A DNA stretch of 5,622 nucleotides. It comes from JBEKJU01 sp050011095. GTDB taxonomy: Bacteria; Desulfobacterota; Syntrophorhabdia; Syntrophorhabdales; WCHB1-27. Below, one piece after another: positions 4,659 to 5,622 of this stretch (the first letter of the stretch is position 1; each line of letters begins with the position of its first letter). Below the pieces are notes generated by a model that worked only from the letters and a program-made list of their open reading frames with translations, did not search any database and was not told the origin of the DNA. Where the stretch lies: NCBI GenBank assembly GCA_050011095.1, contig JBEKJU010000305.1, positions 1 through 5,622 on the forward strand, given 5' to 3'. The position numbers and the translations under genes were made by a program.

Positions 4659-4701
4659 GACATCGGGGTATATCTTCGCCAAGAGGATATACCCCGATGT
4701 C
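4659..4701 (+). terminator. Long stem-loop after the collagen-like gene
   Basis: GACATCGGGGTATATC at 4659-4674 is perfectly complementary to GATATACCCCGATGTC at 4686-4701. Three further inner pairs (one G-U) give a 19-bp stem with a GCCAA loop. It starts nine bases after the stop codon. This is an extremely stable hairpin at a typical 3' end position, but it has no T-run on either strand, so intrinsic termination is uncertain. It could block exonucleases, terminate weakly, or be a mobile palindromic repeat. The hairpin itself is certain; the function is inferred. Confidence 0.5.
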
Positions 4702-4864
4702 TATAGGAGGGTGGACTGGATTAAGATCAAAACCCCCTGTATTTGCGCCGTGAACCAGAGTATCTCGCTAACGGATGAATCAAAAGAGGAAGTACCCGTG
4801 CAGACGCTAGTCACGCGCTGCATACATTCACCGACGCGCAAGAGATGAAAAAGGAGAAGAGAAG
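4702..4864 (+). other. Leader region of the PRC-barrel gene
   Basis: 163 bases between the hairpin and the PRC-barrel start. No family is recognisable in the frames here. It ends with the ribosome site AAGGAG at 4851-4856. No convincing promoter pair was found by eye. Confidence 0.4.
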
Positions 4865-5617
4865 ATGCACTACAGTGTAAAGGCCCTGAAAGGCTATGCC
4901 GTCGGCGCAACGGACGGCGACATTGGAAAGGTGGATGATTTCTATTTAGACGATGATTTCTGGACGATCCGGTATCTGGTGGCCGAAACCGGTAGTTGGC
5001 TCTTCAACCGAAAGGTGCTCATCTCGCCCTTCGCGGTCGGCGAGGTGGATGTACCAAAAGAGCGGCTCAACGTAACGCTGACAAGGAAGCAGGTAGAGAA
5101 GAGCCCCGACATCGATACCGACAAGCCGGTATCCCGGCAGCACGAGGCGTTGTACCTCGACTACTACGGTTACCCGTATTATTGGGGAGGCGATTATTTG
5201 TGGGGATACACGGCCTACCCTCGGCTCTCAGAGGCCGATCTAAGGAGAGATGAAAAAGCACAAGCGAAGCGCGAAGCAGCATACGATTCTCATCTGCGCA
5301 GCGCCAACAAAGTGACCGGCTATCGTATCGAGGCTACCGATGGTGATATCGGCCATGTCGAAGACTTCATCATTGACGGAGAAACATGGGAGATTCGCTA
5401 TATGGTCGTGGATACGCAGAATTGGTGGCCGGGCAGAAAAGTGCTGGTTGCGCCGTCGTGGAACAACCGGGTGAGCTGGGACGATTCCAAGGTATACGTC
5501 GCCCTATCCAGGGAGACGATCAAGAACGGACCGGAGTATCATCCGGAAGCTCTCGACCGCACGTACGAAGAGACGCTTTACGATTACTACAAACGGCCGA
5601 AGTATTGGAAATCGTGA
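4865..5617 (+). CDS. Protein with two PRC-barrel modules
   Basis: A complete 250-residue cytoplasmic-type protein without signal peptide. PRC-barrel 1 covers about 5-78 and PRC-barrel 2 about 147-222. Both start with the same signature, GATDGDIGKVDDFYLDDDFW at 14-33 and EATDGDIGHVEDFIIDGETW at 156-175, followed by IRYLVAETGSW or IRYMVVDTQNW and by the RKVL strand (49-52, 191-194). Each barrel is followed by an aromatic tail: LYLDYYGYPYYW at 96-107 and LYDYYKRPKYW at 238-248. The protein is thus a head-to-tail duplication of one 'barrel plus tail' module, with a charged helix (122-145) as linker. PRC barrels occur in the photosynthetic reaction-centre H subunit and in RimM, and act as protein or RNA docking folds; stand-alone versions are of unknown role and often sit in stress clusters. 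AAGGAG is 8 bases before the ATG. The stop codon is five bases from the window end. Confidence 0.92.
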   Translation: MHYSVKALKGYAVGATDGDIGKVDDFYLDDDFWTIRYLVAETGSWLFNRKVLISPFAVGEVDVPKERLNVTLTRKQVEKSPDIDTDKPVSRQHEALYLDYYGYPYYWGGDYLWGYTAYPRLSEADLRRDEKAQAKREAAYDSHLRSANKVTGYRIEATDGDIGHVEDFIIDGETWEIRYMVVDTQNWWPGRKVLVAPSWNNRVSWDDSKVYVALSRETIKNGPEYHPEALDRTYEETLYDYYKRPKYWKS

Positions 5618-5622
5618 GCCAG

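Noticed and set aside
4325..4848. 142- and 124-codon plus-strand frames overlapping the collagen-like gene
   Set aside because: The periodic GC-rich repeat opens all frames; products are Ser/Trp/Arg-rich low complexity, while only the frame at 4416 has a lipoprotein signal and a matching ribosome site.

Overview
The window looks like chromosomal DNA of a Gram-negative bacterium. Three proteins carry lipoprotein signal peptides, one is a Spy/CpxP-like periplasmic protein, and Shine-Dalgarno sites are strong AGGAG types. The mixture of BON lipoprotein, Spy-like chaperone, UspA, CsbD and PRC-barrel proteins, at moderate GC, resembles gene neighbourhoods of Desulfobacterota (former Deltaproteobacteria). 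That placement is an inference from gene style, not from a marker gene. No rRNA, tRNA, CRISPR array, transposase or phage gene is visible.

Left half (1-2901), all on the minus strand and read right to left: a single-domain universal stress protein (2416-2901), a lipoprotein built of two tandem copies of a helical unit (1569-2135), a single-BON-domain lipoprotein (915-1229), a Spy/LTxxQ-family periplasmic protein (281-766), and the start of a secreted Gly/His/Tyr-rich protein that runs off the left edge (1-205). The gaps between them are 75-340 bases, so several transcripts are more likely than one tight operon. Two of the gaps contain gene-like debris. A leader sequence of about 45 bases in front of the duplicated-domain lipoprotein recurs 700 bases away, in front of a stretch that now holds no clear gene.

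Middle (2902-3915): a long, mostly non-coding divergent region. It has one recognisable coding sequence, a minus-strand gene for a small cytoplasmic-type protein interrupted by an in-frame TAG (3501-3740), plus a weak pair of short overlapping plus-strand frames. A plausible sigma-70-type promoter faces right at 3843-3871.

Right half (3916-5617), all on the plus strand: an intact CsbD-family gene, a frameshifted remnant of a second CsbD gene directly behind it, a 26-residue single-membrane-span peptide, a lipoprotein whose mature part is a collagen-like Gly-X-Y tract, a perfect 16-bp (19-bp with one wobble) stem-loop, and a 250-residue protein with two PRC-barrel modules.

Taken together the window reads as a stress-response and cell-envelope island. 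It holds cytoplasmic stress proteins (UspA, CsbD), periplasmic and outer-membrane maintenance proteins (Spy-like, BON, coiled lipoprotein, collagen-like lipoprotein) and PRC-barrel proteins, with signs of repeated local duplication and decay. I do not see a defence system or a biosynthetic cluster. The least ordinary items are the TAG-interrupted small gene, the CsbD remnant, the duplicated leader, and the collagen-like lipoprotein with its neighbouring micro-protein and hairpin.
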